This document shows positions 49,023-58,216 of a stretch of DNA of 64,000 nt, piece after piece (within the stretch, counting starts at the first letter, position 1; every line of letters begins with the position of its first letter). The position numbers and the translations under genes were made by a program. Origin of the DNA: Sorangium cellulosum So ce56 (lineage in GTDB: Bacteria; Myxococcota_A; Polyangia; Polyangiales; Polyangiaceae); contig NC_010162.1 in NCBI RefSeq assembly GCF_000067165.1, forward strand, positions 1,302,001-1,366,000, in the 5' to 3' direction. Below the pieces are notes generated by a model. That model did not search any database. It was not told the origin of the DNA and worked only from the letters and a program-made list of their open reading frames with translations.

Positions 49023-50305
49023 TGGGCGGCCTCGCCCGCATCGTCGGCCATGAGCTCTACCATGTCTTCCAGCCACCCCGAGGCGTGAAGGCGAGCGAGG
49101 TCCTGGGTCTCGAGGACCCGCTTCAGGTCGGGAAGGTCGATCACCTTGCGCACGCTGGACTCGTCGGCGCCGCGGAGCCGGTAGATGAGGAGGGCGCTCT
49201 CCCTCGACTCGGGGCTGAGAAAGCCGAGGAGCTGGGGCGAATGGGTCGTCGCGATGACCTGGACGTCCCTGGTGCGACATTGCTGCTCGATGAGCTGCAC
49301 GAGCAGGTGAAGGCGCGTCGGATGAATGCCGTTTTCGATCTCCTCGAAGAAATAGAAGCGAGCGGTATCGGTGTCGAGCAGCGCGGCGAGGATCGCCAGA
49401 AAGCGCAGCGTGCCGTCCGATGCGCTGTGTGCGGAGATTTTGCGGCCCCCTTGCTCTACGAGGTGCACAAGGATGCGTCCGGCGAAGTCCTGGGGAAAGT
49501 CGAAGTCCACGACGTCGAGCGGCGTGAGCGCGCGGACCCATTCGAGGAGCGTCGACATCCTATCCGGGTCCTGGCAGATCGACTGCAACACAGAGGAGAG
49601 GTTTTCGCCCCGATCGCCGAGTACCTGCCTGCCCGGTAGCGAGGGCAGTCGCGCCGCGTCCGGTGAGAGATCCAAGAAGCGCATCGAGCGCAGCGTCTGC
49701 AGCGTGCTTCCGGCAAATCTCTGGACCATGGGCTGCTTCTCGGCCTTTCTTGCGACCTGCAGGATCGCCGGCGAGCTCGACAGCACGGGCAGCGCTGGCC
49801 CCATTCTCCGATAATTCCCCCCTCGACTCAGGTGCACGATCAGATGCTCTTCGTCTTGCTGCTTCGGTGGATTGTCGGATGGGTGGGAGTCGAAATACAT
49901 TCGCCTACCCGAGTAGAATAATTCGCGAGCCACCCGCGGTGCTGCTCTCGCGCTCTCGATTGCGACGGCGATCTGGTACCTGAGCCTCCGGACTCCGCGC
50001 CGGAGGACGGGATGGATCGGCACCCGAAGCGTAGTCTCGATCGAGAACTCCGATCCTCCTCCGAAGACGACCTCCCTCGTGCCGCCGCGGAGCCCCTTCC
50101 ACTGAAGCTCGCCGCCCTCGCCGTACTTCTCTCCCAGGATCTCCGCGAGCGAATAGCCGCGGCCGACGCCATGGAGAAAGCGGAACGCATCGCGGAGGTT
50201 GCTCTTGCCGGAGGCGTTCGTCCCGACGAGCAGCGTGAAGGGGCCCAACGGGATCGCCGCCTTCCGGAAGCTCTTGAAGTTCTCGAGCGTGATCGAGGTC
50301 AGCAT
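49019..50305 (-). CDS. ABC/SMC-like AAA ATPase (AAA_21 type)
   Basis: The 428-residue protein has Walker A GTNASGKSN at 28-36 after the typical start ITLENFKSFRKA, an ABC signature SASDGTLR at 294-301, Walker B FYFFEEIENG at 317-326 and the H-loop His355 in ATTHSPQLL. The insertion between Walker A and signature is a short helical arm, not a long coiled coil, so it is an OLD/AriA-like rather than a Rad50-like ATPase. It is the first gene of a translationally coupled pair with a TOPRIM-like protein. Base composition is somewhat less GC than its neighbours. Inference: sensor ATPase of a defence or toxin module. Confidence 0.92.
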   Translation of the reverse strand: MLTSITLENFKSFRKAAIPLGPFTLLVGTNASGKSNLRDAFRFLHGVGRGYSLAEILGEKYGEGGELQWKGLRGGTREVVFGGGSEFSIETTLRVPIHPVLRRGVRRLRYQIAVAIESARAAPRVARELFYSGRRMYFDSHPSDNPPKQQDEEHLIVHLSRGGNYRRMGPALPVLSSSPAILQVARKAEKQPMVQRFAGSTLQTLRSMRFLDLSPDAARLPSLPGRQVLGDRGENLSSVLQSICQDPDRMSTLLEWVRALTPLDVVDFDFPQDFAGRILVHLVEQGGRKISAHSASDGTLRFLAILAALLDTDTARFYFFEEIENGIHPTRLHLLVQLIEQQCRTRDVQVIATTHSPQLLGFLSPESRESALLIYRLRGADESSVRKVIDLPDLKRVLETQDLARLHASGWLEDMVELMADDAGEAAQ

Positions 50306-50471
50306 GGGCTCTCGGCGTGGAGTGTAGCCGCCGCGCTGCCCGTCGTTTCACTGAATCGCTCGACGGCGCGCCTGCGCCCGGAGAAGCGTGCGGACTCTGG
50401 ACGGGACGGGCGGCGCGCGTTCCAGGCCCAGCATGCTCCGCGGCACGCGAGGATGAGCCCGCGCGCGGCGC

Positions 50472-51377
50472 TCAGCCCTCTCCCAGCAGCGCCGCCTGCA
50501 CGGCCCGGAAGCGCGCGCTCTGCGCCGCGCCCTTGCGCCACGCCAGGTGGATCGTGTTCCGGGCGCCCCGGCGCCCCTTGCCCGGCCGCGGCCCCACCAC
50601 GACGACCTGCTTCGCCGCGATCGCCTCGGCGATGAAATAGTTCGGCAGGACCGCGATCCCGACGCCCGCGATCGTGAGCGCCAGCATCTCGTCGAGGCTC
50701 GTGATCCGGCAGGCGATCTTCGGCGGCAGCGGGGCTCTCTTGCCGAACGACGCCCGCCACCACGCGGCGTGCATCGCGAGATCCGCGTCGAAGACCACGA
50801 ACCTGTGCTCCGCGAGCTCCCGCGCGGTCTCCGGGCGGCCGCACGCTCCCAGCATTGCGGGCGACGCGACCGCCGAGAACTCCTCGATGTAGACGGGCCG
50901 CGCCTCGATTCCCGGGGTGTCCTCGGCGCTCACGAGCAGGCTCAGATCGTCGTCCCCCGCGAGCAGGCGCCGCGCGAGCACCGAGGGCACGTCGAAGCGC
51001 ACGTCGATGACGAGCTCGGGGTGCTCGCGGAGGAGCCGGGCGAGCCGGGGCCGCAGCCACATGCGGGAGAACGGGCCCGGCCCGCCGATGCGCACGGCCC
51101 CGCGGACCTCGCGGTGGTCGTCCGACGCCGCGGCGAGCGCGTCGTCGATGCGCGCGAACGCCTCGCGCAGCGCGCCGACCAGGCCCTCGCCCGCCGGCAG
51201 GAGCCGCGCGTTGCGCCCGACCCGCTCGAACAACGGCACGCCGAGCTGCGCCTCCAGCGCCTTGATCTGGTGGCTCACGGCGGACGGCGTGACGCGGCGG
51301 CGCCTCGCCGCCTCGGCGAACGTGGGCGCGACGCCGGCCTCGAGCAGGGTGCGGAGCAGCTCGTAATTGATGAGCAT
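50472..51377 (-). CDS. LysR-family transcriptional regulator
   Basis: The 301-residue protein has an N-terminal winged HTH (YELLRTLLEAGVAPTFAEAA, RRVTPSAVSHQIKALEAQLG) and an effector domain from about 90 (GAVRIGGPGPF) to 290 with the IAGVGIAVLP segment typical of the family. It is divergent from a PfpI-type gene with 143 bases between starts, the usual arrangement for a LysR regulator and its target. Inducer unknown. Confidence 0.93.
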   Translation of the reverse strand: MLINYELLRTLLEAGVAPTFAEAARRRRVTPSAVSHQIKALEAQLGVPLFERVGRNARLLPAGEGLVGALREAFARIDDALAAASDDHREVRGAVRIGGPGPFSRMWLRPRLARLLREHPELVIDVRFDVPSVLARRLLAGDDDLSLLVSAEDTPGIEARPVYIEEFSAVASPAMLGACGRPETARELAEHRFVVFDADLAMHAAWWRASFGKRAPLPPKIACRITSLDEMLALTIAGVGIAVLPNYFIAEAIAAKQVVVVGPRPGKGRRGARNTIHLAWRKGAAQSARFRAVQAALLGEG

Positions 51378-51404
51378 GGCTCATCTATAGCGTGAGATCA
51401 TCTC
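51371..51404. promoter_or_regulatory. Dyad symmetries at the LysR start, candidate operators
   Basis: TGAGC-ATG-GCTCA spans the LysR start codon (51371-51383) and GAGAT-C-ATCTC lies at 51394-51404. Two close dyads in the divergent LysR/PfpI gap are consistent with an autoregulatory and activating site. Evidence is symmetry and position only. Confidence 0.35.
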
Positions 51405-51520
51405 GCTGGTTTACATCGACTCGGAGGCCTAGGTTCCTCCCGTCGCCGCCAGCCCGAGCGCCTCGGGCGCGAGGGGCGCGACCGCAACGGGCGCAGCAGC
51501 GCCCAGAGGAGCGAGACGCC

Positions 51521-52222
51521 ATGAACGCGAGGGTTCTCTTGATCGTCACAAGCCACGCTCGCCTCGGCGAGACCGGGCAACCGACCGGGTTCTGGCTCGA
51601 GGAGCTCGCCGCGCCGTACCGCGCGTTCGTCGAGGCCGGGGCGGACGTCGACATCGCGTCGCCTCAGGGCGGCAAGCCGCCGGCCGACCCGAAGAGCGCC
51701 CAGGATCCGTCCGGTGCCGTCCAGGCGTTCCTCGAGGACGAGCGGGCGAAGGCGAAGCTCTCGTCGACGCTCCGCATCGACGGGATCGCCGGTGACCACG
51801 ACGCGTACTTCGTCGTCGGTGGCCACGGCGTGATGTGGGATCTCGCCGAGGACGCCGCCACGGCGAGGCTGCTCGGCCGCGCGTTCGATCAAGGCAAGGT
51901 GGTCGCCGCCGTGTGCCACGGCCCCGGTGCGCTCGTGAACGCCCGGCTCGCGAGCGGCGAGCCGCTCGTGAAGGGGCGGCGCGTGAGCGCCTTCTCGGAC
52001 GAGGAGGAGCAGGCCGTGGGCCTCGCGGACGTCGTCCCGTTCGCCCTCGAATCGCGGCTGCGCTCCCTGGGCGCGCGCTACGAGCGAGGGCCGGTATGGA
52101 AGCCGTTCGCCGTCCGGGATGGCCGGCTCGTCACCGGGCAGAACCCTGCGTCCTCGGCGCTGGTCGCGCAGGAGACGCTCGCGGCCCTCGCCGAGCAGGA
52201 GCCGAGGGAGAGCGCGCGCTGA
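51521..52222 (+). CDS. DJ-1/PfpI-family protein (glyoxalase III/chaperone-like)
   Basis: The 233-residue protein has the class I glutamine-amidotransferase-like fold: ARVLLIVTSH, FWLEELAAPYRAF with the conserved Glu, IASPQGGKPP, AYFVVGGHGVMWDL and the nucleophile elbow AAVCHGPGAL with Cys near 135. This HGVMWDL/CHGPGAL pattern is close to Hsp31/YhbO-type members, which detoxify methylglyoxal or deglycate proteins. ATG 51521 is preceded by AGAGGAGCGAG. It is probably controlled by the divergent LysR regulator. Confidence 0.92.
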   Translation: MNARVLLIVTSHARLGETGQPTGFWLEELAAPYRAFVEAGADVDIASPQGGKPPADPKSAQDPSGAVQAFLEDERAKAKLSSTLRIDGIAGDHDAYFVVGGHGVMWDLAEDAATARLLGRAFDQGKVVAAVCHGPGALVNARLASGEPLVKGRRVSAFSDEEEQAVGLADVVPFALESRLRSLGARYERGPVWKPFAVRDGRLVTGQNPASSALVAQETLAALAEQEPRESAR

Positions 52223-52361
52223 GCGGGCGCCGCGCTGGACCGAGGCCCGGCGCCGATCGGGTGAGAGAGCGCGTCGCGGTCCCACGCCGCGGAGGTGGAG
52301 CGAGCTGGCAAGGTCGAGCGAAGCGTCGCGACACCTCGCTCGGAGGCGCTATGCTCGACGC

Positions 52362-52952
52362 GTGCCCGCTGCACAGAAGCCACGCCCGGCCACCGTGGCG
52401 GATCTCCTGGCCATCCCCGAGGAGCAGCGCTTTCACGAGATCATCAACGGCGAGCTCGTGCAGAAGGCCGTCCCTTCGTTCGAGCACGGCGACGCGCAGT
52501 CCGCCATCGTCGCGCACGTGAAGATCCCCTTCCAGCGGCGCCCCGGGGGCCGCTGGCCAGGAGGATGGTGGTTCGCCACGGAGATCGAGGTCGAGTTCAT
52601 GCCGGACCAGGTGTACCGGCCTGATGTGGTCGGCTGGCGTCGCGAGCGCGCGCCGGAGCGGCCCAGCGGGTGCCCTGTCCGGATCCGGCCCGACTGGGTC
52701 TGTGAGGTGCTCTCCCCGAGCAACGCGCAGAACGACACGGTCAAGAAGATGCGCGTCTATCATCGCTGTGAGCTCCCCCATTACTGGATCGTCGATCCCC
52801 GGGAGGAGACGCTGACCGTGCACCGGTGGACCCCGGAGGGGTACCTCTTGGCGCTCCGCGCGGAGCGCGGTGAGCGCATCAGGGCCGAGCCGTTCGATGC
52901 GATCGAGCTTCAGGTCGGCGTGCTCTTCGGGGACGAGCGCGAGGACGACTGA
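52362..52952 (+). CDS. Uma2-family (DUF820) nuclease-fold protein
   Basis: The 196-residue protein has the family blocks YxxINGELVQKAVPS-like (EIINGELVQKAVPSFEHG), EIEVEFMPDQVYRPDVVGWR with the active-site Asp, DWVCEVLSPSNAQND with the active-site Glu, and RVYHRCELPHYWIVDP. This is a PD-(D/E)xK-type fold; most Uma2 proteins have no known substrate and occur in many copies in multicellular bacteria. The only reasonable in-frame start is GTG 52362; a GGAGG upstream is better spaced for an out-of-frame ATG at 52351, so the exact start is uncertain. Confidence 0.88.
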   Translation: MPAAQKPRPATVADLLAIPEEQRFHEIINGELVQKAVPSFEHGDAQSAIVAHVKIPFQRRPGGRWPGGWWFATEIEVEFMPDQVYRPDVVGWRRERAPERPSGCPVRIRPDWVCEVLSPSNAQNDTVKKMRVYHRCELPHYWIVDPREETLTVHRWTPEGYLLALRAERGERIRAEPFDAIELQVGVLFGDEREDD

Positions 52953-52992
52953 CGGCCCCCCCGCCGCCTCCCGCGGGGGAGGGCCGCCGCGG

Positions 52993-53505
52993 TCACAGGT
53001 CGCGGAGGTCGAGCGATCCGATGAAGTCGGACTTGCCGACGTCGAGCCCGTTGTGCCGCAGGATCGAGTACGCGGTGGTGGCGTGGAAGTAGAAGTTGGG
53101 GAGCGCGAACCCGAACACGAACTCCGGGGCCTTCATGCCCTTGCCCGGCAGGAAGAAGAGCGGAATCGTGCGGTCTTCCGCGCCCTTCAGCTGCTCCGGC
53201 TTCACCGCCTTCACCTGCTCGATCGCCTTGCCGATGCGCGCGCGCAGCTCCGCGATCGTCTCGTCGCCCGTCTCGAGCTGCGGCAGCTCCGCGCCGGTGA
53301 GGAGCGCGCCCAGCCTCAGGGGCCAGGCGATGACGTTCTGGATCTGACGCCTGAGGTTCCACTGATCGGGCGCGAGCCGCGCCGCGAGGAGCACCTCCGG
53401 ATCGAACTTCTTCTTTTGTGCGTAGGCCTCCGCCTTGTCGAGCCAGACCAGCACCTGGCCGAGCATGCGAGTCATCTGGGGGAACGAGCTGTCGTAAAGG
53501 CTCAT
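52993..53505 (-). CDS. DUF1993-family protein
   Basis: The 170-residue protein begins SLYDSSFPQMTRMLGQVLVWLDKAEAYAQ, typical of DUF1993, and ends with the conserved FHATTAYSILRHNG segment. It is all-helical and soluble, with the His residues placed as in DinB-like four-helix bundles. GAGGAG precedes ATG 53505. Function unknown for the family. Confidence 0.9.
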   Translation of the reverse strand: MSLYDSSFPQMTRMLGQVLVWLDKAEAYAQKKKFDPEVLLAARLAPDQWNLRRQIQNVIAWPLRLGALLTGAELPQLETGDETIAELRARIGKAIEQVKAVKPEQLKGAEDRTIPLFFLPGKGMKAPEFVFGFALPNFYFHATTAYSILRHNGLDVGKSDFIGSLDLRDL

Positions 53506-53719
53506 GATCTTCTCCTCGTCAGCAGGAACAGCCGGCGCCTCTGGTCCACCCGCGGCCTCCGCGCGTCAACTCCGCGCGCGCCGGCCGCGGTTCACGTCGC
53601 GCGGCCGCCTGGAGCGGCAGTCGAGCCTGGTGGTGCGCTTCGAGGAGACGTGACGAGCCCGGCGGAGCCCCGGGCGGCGGCGGGGCTCGCCGGGGCTCCG
53701 CAGGCCGCACGTGCGCCGC

Positions 53720-56700
53720 TCAGTCGATCCGGTGGAACACGCCCGCTGGATCGAGGGTCCACAGCTTCGCGCCTTCCGCGCCGCCGTCCGGCGTCCGGAC
53801 GTGGATCAGCCGGATGCCCTTCTGCTCCAGCTCGGCGAGGATCGCGGGATCCAGGCCGGGCTCGAGGCGGGGCTCGAAGATGAAATCCTCCGAGAAGTTG
53901 TGGTGCTGCGGGTGGTACGTCTGCGCGTGGTAGCCCCTGAGCACGATCGGTGCGCTCGTCAGCCCCTCGATGCGCGTCTCCACCCACTTGTGGAGCGGCG
54001 CCGTGTACCCCGCCGTGGGGCCCGTGGGGGCCGGCGGCCAGTAGAACGAGGTCTTCACCGAGACGCCGGACGCCCACGAGAGCGAGCGCTCCTGGAGCAG
54101 CGCGCCCGCCACCGGGGGGCCGTCCGCGGGACAAGCGTCGAGCTGCACCACCTCCGAGGGCACCTCGAGCGGCGTCCCGTCCCAGTCGAGCGCCGGCACG
54201 GGCGTGGCGTAGGCGGCGCTCAGCATCATCCCGACGTCGCGCAGCGCGACCAGCGGGCCCAGCGACGGCGGCAACAGCTCGGGCACCGGGGAGGTCGCGA
54301 GCGCATAGGTGATCTCCGAGACCCCGGCGCCGTCCACGAAGGAGTCCGTGGCCGTCTCCTCGGCGTACGCGTGGGACGCGGCCGGCCACGCCGCGGGGCT
54401 GCCCGAGAGCGTCGCCACCGATCCACCGGAGAGGTAATCGAGCCGCGTGTCCTCGTTGAAGAGCGTGCTGCCGAGCGCCGCCGGCGTGAGGAACCCGCTC
54501 TTCGCCGAGAGCCTCGCGCGCACCTTGAGCCGGTGCTTCGCGAACACGTCGCCGAACTCGCCCTGGAAGGTGCAGACCTCCCGGGGCTCGTCGAGCAGGA
54601 ACGGCGTGAGGCTCGGCGTCGTGTCCGGGAGCGCGACCTCGCGCACCTGCTTCACGACGAGATCTCCGGGCTTCATCTTCTTGAACTCGTAATCGAGCAG
54701 GAACGACTTCCTGCCGGGGTTCAGCTCGCTGAACCGCGCCTCGACGCGGCCGAGCAGCGCGGCGAGCGCGAGGTAGTCGTCCTCCCATTGCATGACGTGG
54801 CCGCCGAGCGGGACGAGCGTCGAGCTAGACAGGAGGTAAACGGAGGTCTGCTGGTCGAAGAGGCTCGCGGTCACGACCTCCGGCTGCGCTCCGCCTTCCG
54901 GGTTGGTGACGGACGTCGCCCCGAGCTGCGTCACGATCTTGATCTGGTCGTTGACCAGCTCGCGCCGCTCGAGCGTCGCGACGCCGTTCGCCATCTCGTC
55001 CTCGTCAGGATAGGAGTGATGGACGAGGACGCCCATCCCGACCTCCGCCTCGTCGACGCCATGGAGGAGCCGGGCGAGGAAGGCGTTGTCGTTGTAGAAG
55101 CTCGCGTACACCTTGCGGATCGCGCGGAACACGCCGCGCTCGCCGGCCTCGCCGGCGTCGCACAGGCTCGGCCCCTCCTGGTCGGCGTCCCGATCGTCGG
55201 CCAGGCAGCCGCTGTAGCTGTCGTAGAGGCCCGCGCCCGTGAAGACGGCGCTGTCCTCCACGTTGGTCGAGCTCCGGAACCGGATCTTCTTCGTGGGCGT
55301 GAAGCCCTCGAGCGCCGCCTCGATCGCCTGCCGCTGCCCCGCCGAGAAGGCGGTCTCCCCGGTGATCCGCGCGCGGATCGCCGCGAGATCGGCCTTGAGC
55401 GCCAGCATGTCGGGCGGGTAGCTATGGCCCGCGAGGCGCTCCGCGATCTCGGCGCGCAGCATGCGGCCGCCGGGCATGATCTGATCGAGGAAATCGTCCC
55501 AGAGATCGAACGAAAGCGCGACCGCGACGTCGGAGCTCTCGGGGATGGCGTCCCGCAGCAGGCCATAGTTCGCGGCCTTGCCCCCGAAATGGACGATATC
55601 CGCGGGGCCGAGATCCTCGGTGGACCCGGCGTAGGCGCCGAGGGGCTCCTTGGGCTGGATCCCGAGCTCGCCGGGCCGCTTCAGCGCGAGCAGCTGCTCC
55701 CTGTCCGCCGGCGCGATCCCTCCGGCCTCGAAGAGCACGGCGCGGCAGATGGCCCCGTATTGCAGCGAGGCCCGCAGCGCGACCTCCTCGCCGTCGAGCG
55801 CCTTTGCCGCCTCGGCGGCGGCCGGATCGCCGAGGTAGACGAACGGGATGCCGAACGAGGTCGCGAGGAGGGCGGTGTGCGCGTTCGGCGTCGCGGGCGA
55901 CAGCGAGACGATGCCCGCCACATAAGGCACCTCCGCAGGGATGGAGTCGGTGAGCAGGATGTCCTCGGCCCGGAGCTCGCCGCTCGCGTAGGCGGCGTCG
56001 ATCGCGTCCGGCGGGACATAGCGCAGCCGGCCCACGGCCCAGCCCGTCGCATAACACGCGTCGCCGTCCAGCCACCGCTCGACCGAGCTCACCGGGAACC
56101 CGCTCGCCTCGAAGAACGCGCTGTTCTCCGCGGCCGACGCCGCTTGCTCGTACGTCGGGAAATAGAAGGGCCGCGTCCCCTCGGGCGCGATGACGCTGTC
56201 CTTCACGAGCTCCAGGACGACGCGCGCCACCTCGGGATCGTAGGCGTCCTGGCGGACGAGCTGGATGCCGTACTCCGGCACGCTCTCCGGGGTCGGCGGG
56301 AAGATCACGGCGCCGAGGATGGCCTTCTGCCCCTCCTCGTGCAGCGAGACCTGGTCGAACTCGTCCCGCGACATCTCGAAGAACGGGTCGAGCCGCGCCG
56401 TGGCGAACTCGCCGTGGAACGGGAACTTGTTGCTGTCCTGGTAGTAGACCTTGGTGGGATCGTGCATCAGCACGGTGAACTTCACCCAGCCCGGCGTCTG
56501 GAAGGTCGCGGGCCAGGCGGCGAAGGGCTCGAAGGGGAAGGTGATCTGGTTCTTCCAGTCCTCCGATGGCGTGATGTCGATCGGGTAGGTGTCGACGGGC
56601 CATGACGCGCCGCCTCCGGCGCTCCCGCCGTCCCCCCCGCCTTCCCCGCCTTCGCCGCCCGCGCCGCCTTCGCCGCCGGTGGCGCCCCCGCTGCTCGTGG

Positions 56701-56812
56701 CGCCGCTGCCACCCGCGCCCGCCGACGAGTCCTCTCCGCACGCGGCGAGCGTCCCCGCGCCGAGGAGCGCGAGCGCAAGACAAGCCGGTCGACCGATTCG
56801 TTGAAGTCTCAT
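53720..56812 (-). CDS. Giant lipoprotein with PPDK-like swivel and ATP-grasp domains
   Basis: The 1030-residue product has a lipobox (LAAC, Cys25) and a Gly/Ser/Ala linker to residue 70, so it is exported and lipidated. Residues about 270-350 look like the PEP-utilising mobile (swivel) domain; His312 in ATPNAHTALLATSFGIPFV occupies the place of the phospho-His. Residues about 405-740 look like the pyruvate phosphate dikinase ATP-binding domain (FGGKAANYGLL at 409-419, RFRSSTNVED at 511-520, FTGAGLYDSYSG). The order swivel then ATP-grasp is reversed relative to PPDK and PEP synthase. The last 300 residues are unassigned. ATP is not expected in the envelope, so this may be a binding or structural reuse of the fold. 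ATG 56821 is an alternative start. Confidence 0.82.
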   Translation of the reverse strand: MRLQRIGRPACLALALLGAGTLAACGEDSSAGAGGSGATSSGGATGGEGGAGGEGGEGGGDGGSAGGGASWPVDTYPIDITPSEDWKNQITFPFEPFAAWPATFQTPGWVKFTVLMHDPTKVYYQDSNKFPFHGEFATARLDPFFEMSRDEFDQVSLHEEGQKAILGAVIFPPTPESVPEYGIQLVRQDAYDPEVARVVLELVKDSVIAPEGTRPFYFPTYEQAASAAENSAFFEASGFPVSSVERWLDGDACYATGWAVGRLRYVPPDAIDAAYASGELRAEDILLTDSIPAEVPYVAGIVSLSPATPNAHTALLATSFGIPFVYLGDPAAAEAAKALDGEEVALRASLQYGAICRAVLFEAGGIAPADREQLLALKRPGELGIQPKEPLGAYAGSTEDLGPADIVHFGGKAANYGLLRDAIPESSDVAVALSFDLWDDFLDQIMPGGRMLRAEIAERLAGHSYPPDMLALKADLAAIRARITGETAFSAGQRQAIEAALEGFTPTKKIRFRSSTNVEDSAVFTGAGLYDSYSGCLADDRDADQEGPSLCDAGEAGERGVFRAIRKVYASFYNDNAFLARLLHGVDEAEVGMGVLVHHSYPDEDEMANGVATLERRELVNDQIKIVTQLGATSVTNPEGGAQPEVVTASLFDQQTSVYLLSSSTLVPLGGHVMQWEDDYLALAALLGRVEARFSELNPGRKSFLLDYEFKKMKPGDLVVKQVREVALPDTTPSLTPFLLDEPREVCTFQGEFGDVFAKHRLKVRARLSAKSGFLTPAALGSTLFNEDTRLDYLSGGSVATLSGSPAAWPAASHAYAEETATDSFVDGAGVSEITYALATSPVPELLPPSLGPLVALRDVGMMLSAAYATPVPALDWDGTPLEVPSEVVQLDACPADGPPVAGALLQERSLSWASGVSVKTSFYWPPAPTGPTAGYTAPLHKWVETRIEGLTSAPIVLRGYHAQTYHPQHHNFSEDFIFEPRLEPGLDPAILAELEQKGIRLIHVRTPDGGAEGAKLWTLDPAGVFHRID

Positions 56813-57015
56813 GAACAACATCGCGGTACAACTGCCGTGCCATCGTGCGGCGAGCGGCATCTCAGGGCTGCGCGGCGGGGCGTCGCTGTCGCGCGCGTGG
56901 CGCACGCAGGCACAGCCGCACGGGCGCGGCGATGGCCGCTCGCGCGGGTCCGCTCGCGGCTACCCCGCCGATTTTTCTTGGGGTTTCAACCGGTTCGGCG
57001 TTCTACGATGCCGCC

Positions 57016-57993
57016 ATGACCGAGCGGAGAGCGGCGCTGATCGTCAACCCTGCTGCCGGCCACGCGGGCGATTCGGTCGAGTCGCTGCCTGCCCGGCTCC
57101 AGCGCGAGTTTGCGCTGAGCGTCTACGAGACGAGCGCGGAGCGCTCTGCCGCCGCCTGCGCCGACGCAGCGCGCCGCGAAGGTGCCTCCCTGGTGATCGC
57201 GGCGGGCGGTGACGGGACGATCTCCAGCGTGGCGTCCGCGCTCCTCGGGGCCGATGTGTGCCTGGGGGTCCTGCCGCTGGGAACGGCGAACTCGATCGCG
57301 CACTCCCTGGGCATCCCGGCCGACCTGGAGGGGGCGATCGACGTGCTCGTCCACGGCGAGCCGACGCGCATCGACGCCGCCCGCGCCAACGGGAAGACCA
57401 TGATCCTGCTCTCGGCGGTCGGGCTGCACGCCGACACGGTCGGCGAGACCCCGCAGGACGAGAAGCAGCGCTGGGGTGTGCTCGCGTACATCCGCACCGG
57501 GCTGAAGAAGCTGATGAGCCTCGAGCCGTTCGTGGTCGAGATCGAGACCGAGGACCAGCGGATCCACTGCCGTGCGGTCGCGGTGACCGTCGCGAACATG
57601 GCGCCTCCGCGCACGGTGCTGGCGCAGGGGCCGCCCGTCCTGTCCCCCGACGACGGGCGGCTCGACCTCACCATCGTGTCGGCCACGACGCTGGTGGAGG
57701 CGGTCGCGACAGGGCTGCACCTCCTGAGGACCGCGATCGACGGCGAGCCGGCCGAGCGCGACAACATAGGTTTCCTCGCCGCCCGGCGGGTCTGCATCAC
57801 GACCGATCCGCCCCAGAACGTGCTCATCGACGGCGAGGAGGCCGGGACGACGCCGCTCGTGGTGGAGTGCCTCCCGCGCGCCCTGACGGTCATGGCGCCC
57901 CGCCGCGAGGAGGCCCGTGAAGCGCCGCCCGCCGCGGAGGTCGAGGTGAAGCTCGCGGGGTTGCCCGAGCTCGAGGTCGAGCCGAAGCCGTGA
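57016..57993 (+). CDS. Diacylglycerol/lipid kinase family protein
   Basis: The 325-residue protein has the family N-terminus ERRAALIVNPAAGHAGDS, the nucleotide-binding motif AAGGDGTISSVASAL and GVLPLGTANSIAHSLGIP, and the beta-sandwich C-terminal domain with DGRLDLTIV and VLIDGEEAG. It phosphorylates a lipid (diacylglycerol, sphingoid base or similar) at the inner membrane face. A 30-residue charged tail after the domain is unusual. The longer frame upstream of ATG 57016 lacks family similarity. Confidence 0.93.
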   Translation: MTERRAALIVNPAAGHAGDSVESLPARLQREFALSVYETSAERSAAACADAARREGASLVIAAGGDGTISSVASALLGADVCLGVLPLGTANSIAHSLGIPADLEGAIDVLVHGEPTRIDAARANGKTMILLSAVGLHADTVGETPQDEKQRWGVLAYIRTGLKKLMSLEPFVVEIETEDQRIHCRAVAVTVANMAPPRTVLAQGPPVLSPDDGRLDLTIVSATTLVEAVATGLHLLRTAIDGEPAERDNIGFLAARRVCITTDPPQNVLIDGEEAGTTPLVVECLPRALTVMAPRREEAREAPPAAEVEVKLAGLPELEVEPKP

Positions 57994-58040
57994 AGCGCGC
58001 CCGGGCCGCGGAGGCCCGAGGCCAGAGGACCGGGGCCGGT

Positions 58041-58062
58041 TCGTGGTCGTTAACGACCACGA
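58041..58062. promoter_or_regulatory. 22-bp perfect palindrome
   Basis: TCGTGGTCGTT is followed directly by its exact reverse complement AACGACCACGA. A further half-copy (GACCACGTAAACGACC) follows at once. It lies 47 bases after the lipid-kinase stop and about 155 before the next lipoprotein start. A zero-spacer palindrome with an AT centre is more typical of a regulator binding site than of a terminator; no regulator gene is adjacent. Confidence 0.5.
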
Positions 58063-58216
58063 CCACGTAAACGACCATTGTCCGGCGTCGCGGCGCGGCG
58101 AGAAGCATCGTGACGGCCTCGTCAGGGGAGGAACCGGAGCCGCCCGGCGTAAGGAAACGTGGCTCTGCCGCCGCGGCAGGGCTCGATTCTTGATCTTTCA
58201 TCGGGAGCGCAGAGGA

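Noticed and set aside
48453..50305. Firm naming as PARIS (ariA/ariB)
   Set aside because: The small protein resembles DUF4276, not DUF4435, and is shorter; only architectural similarity is supported.
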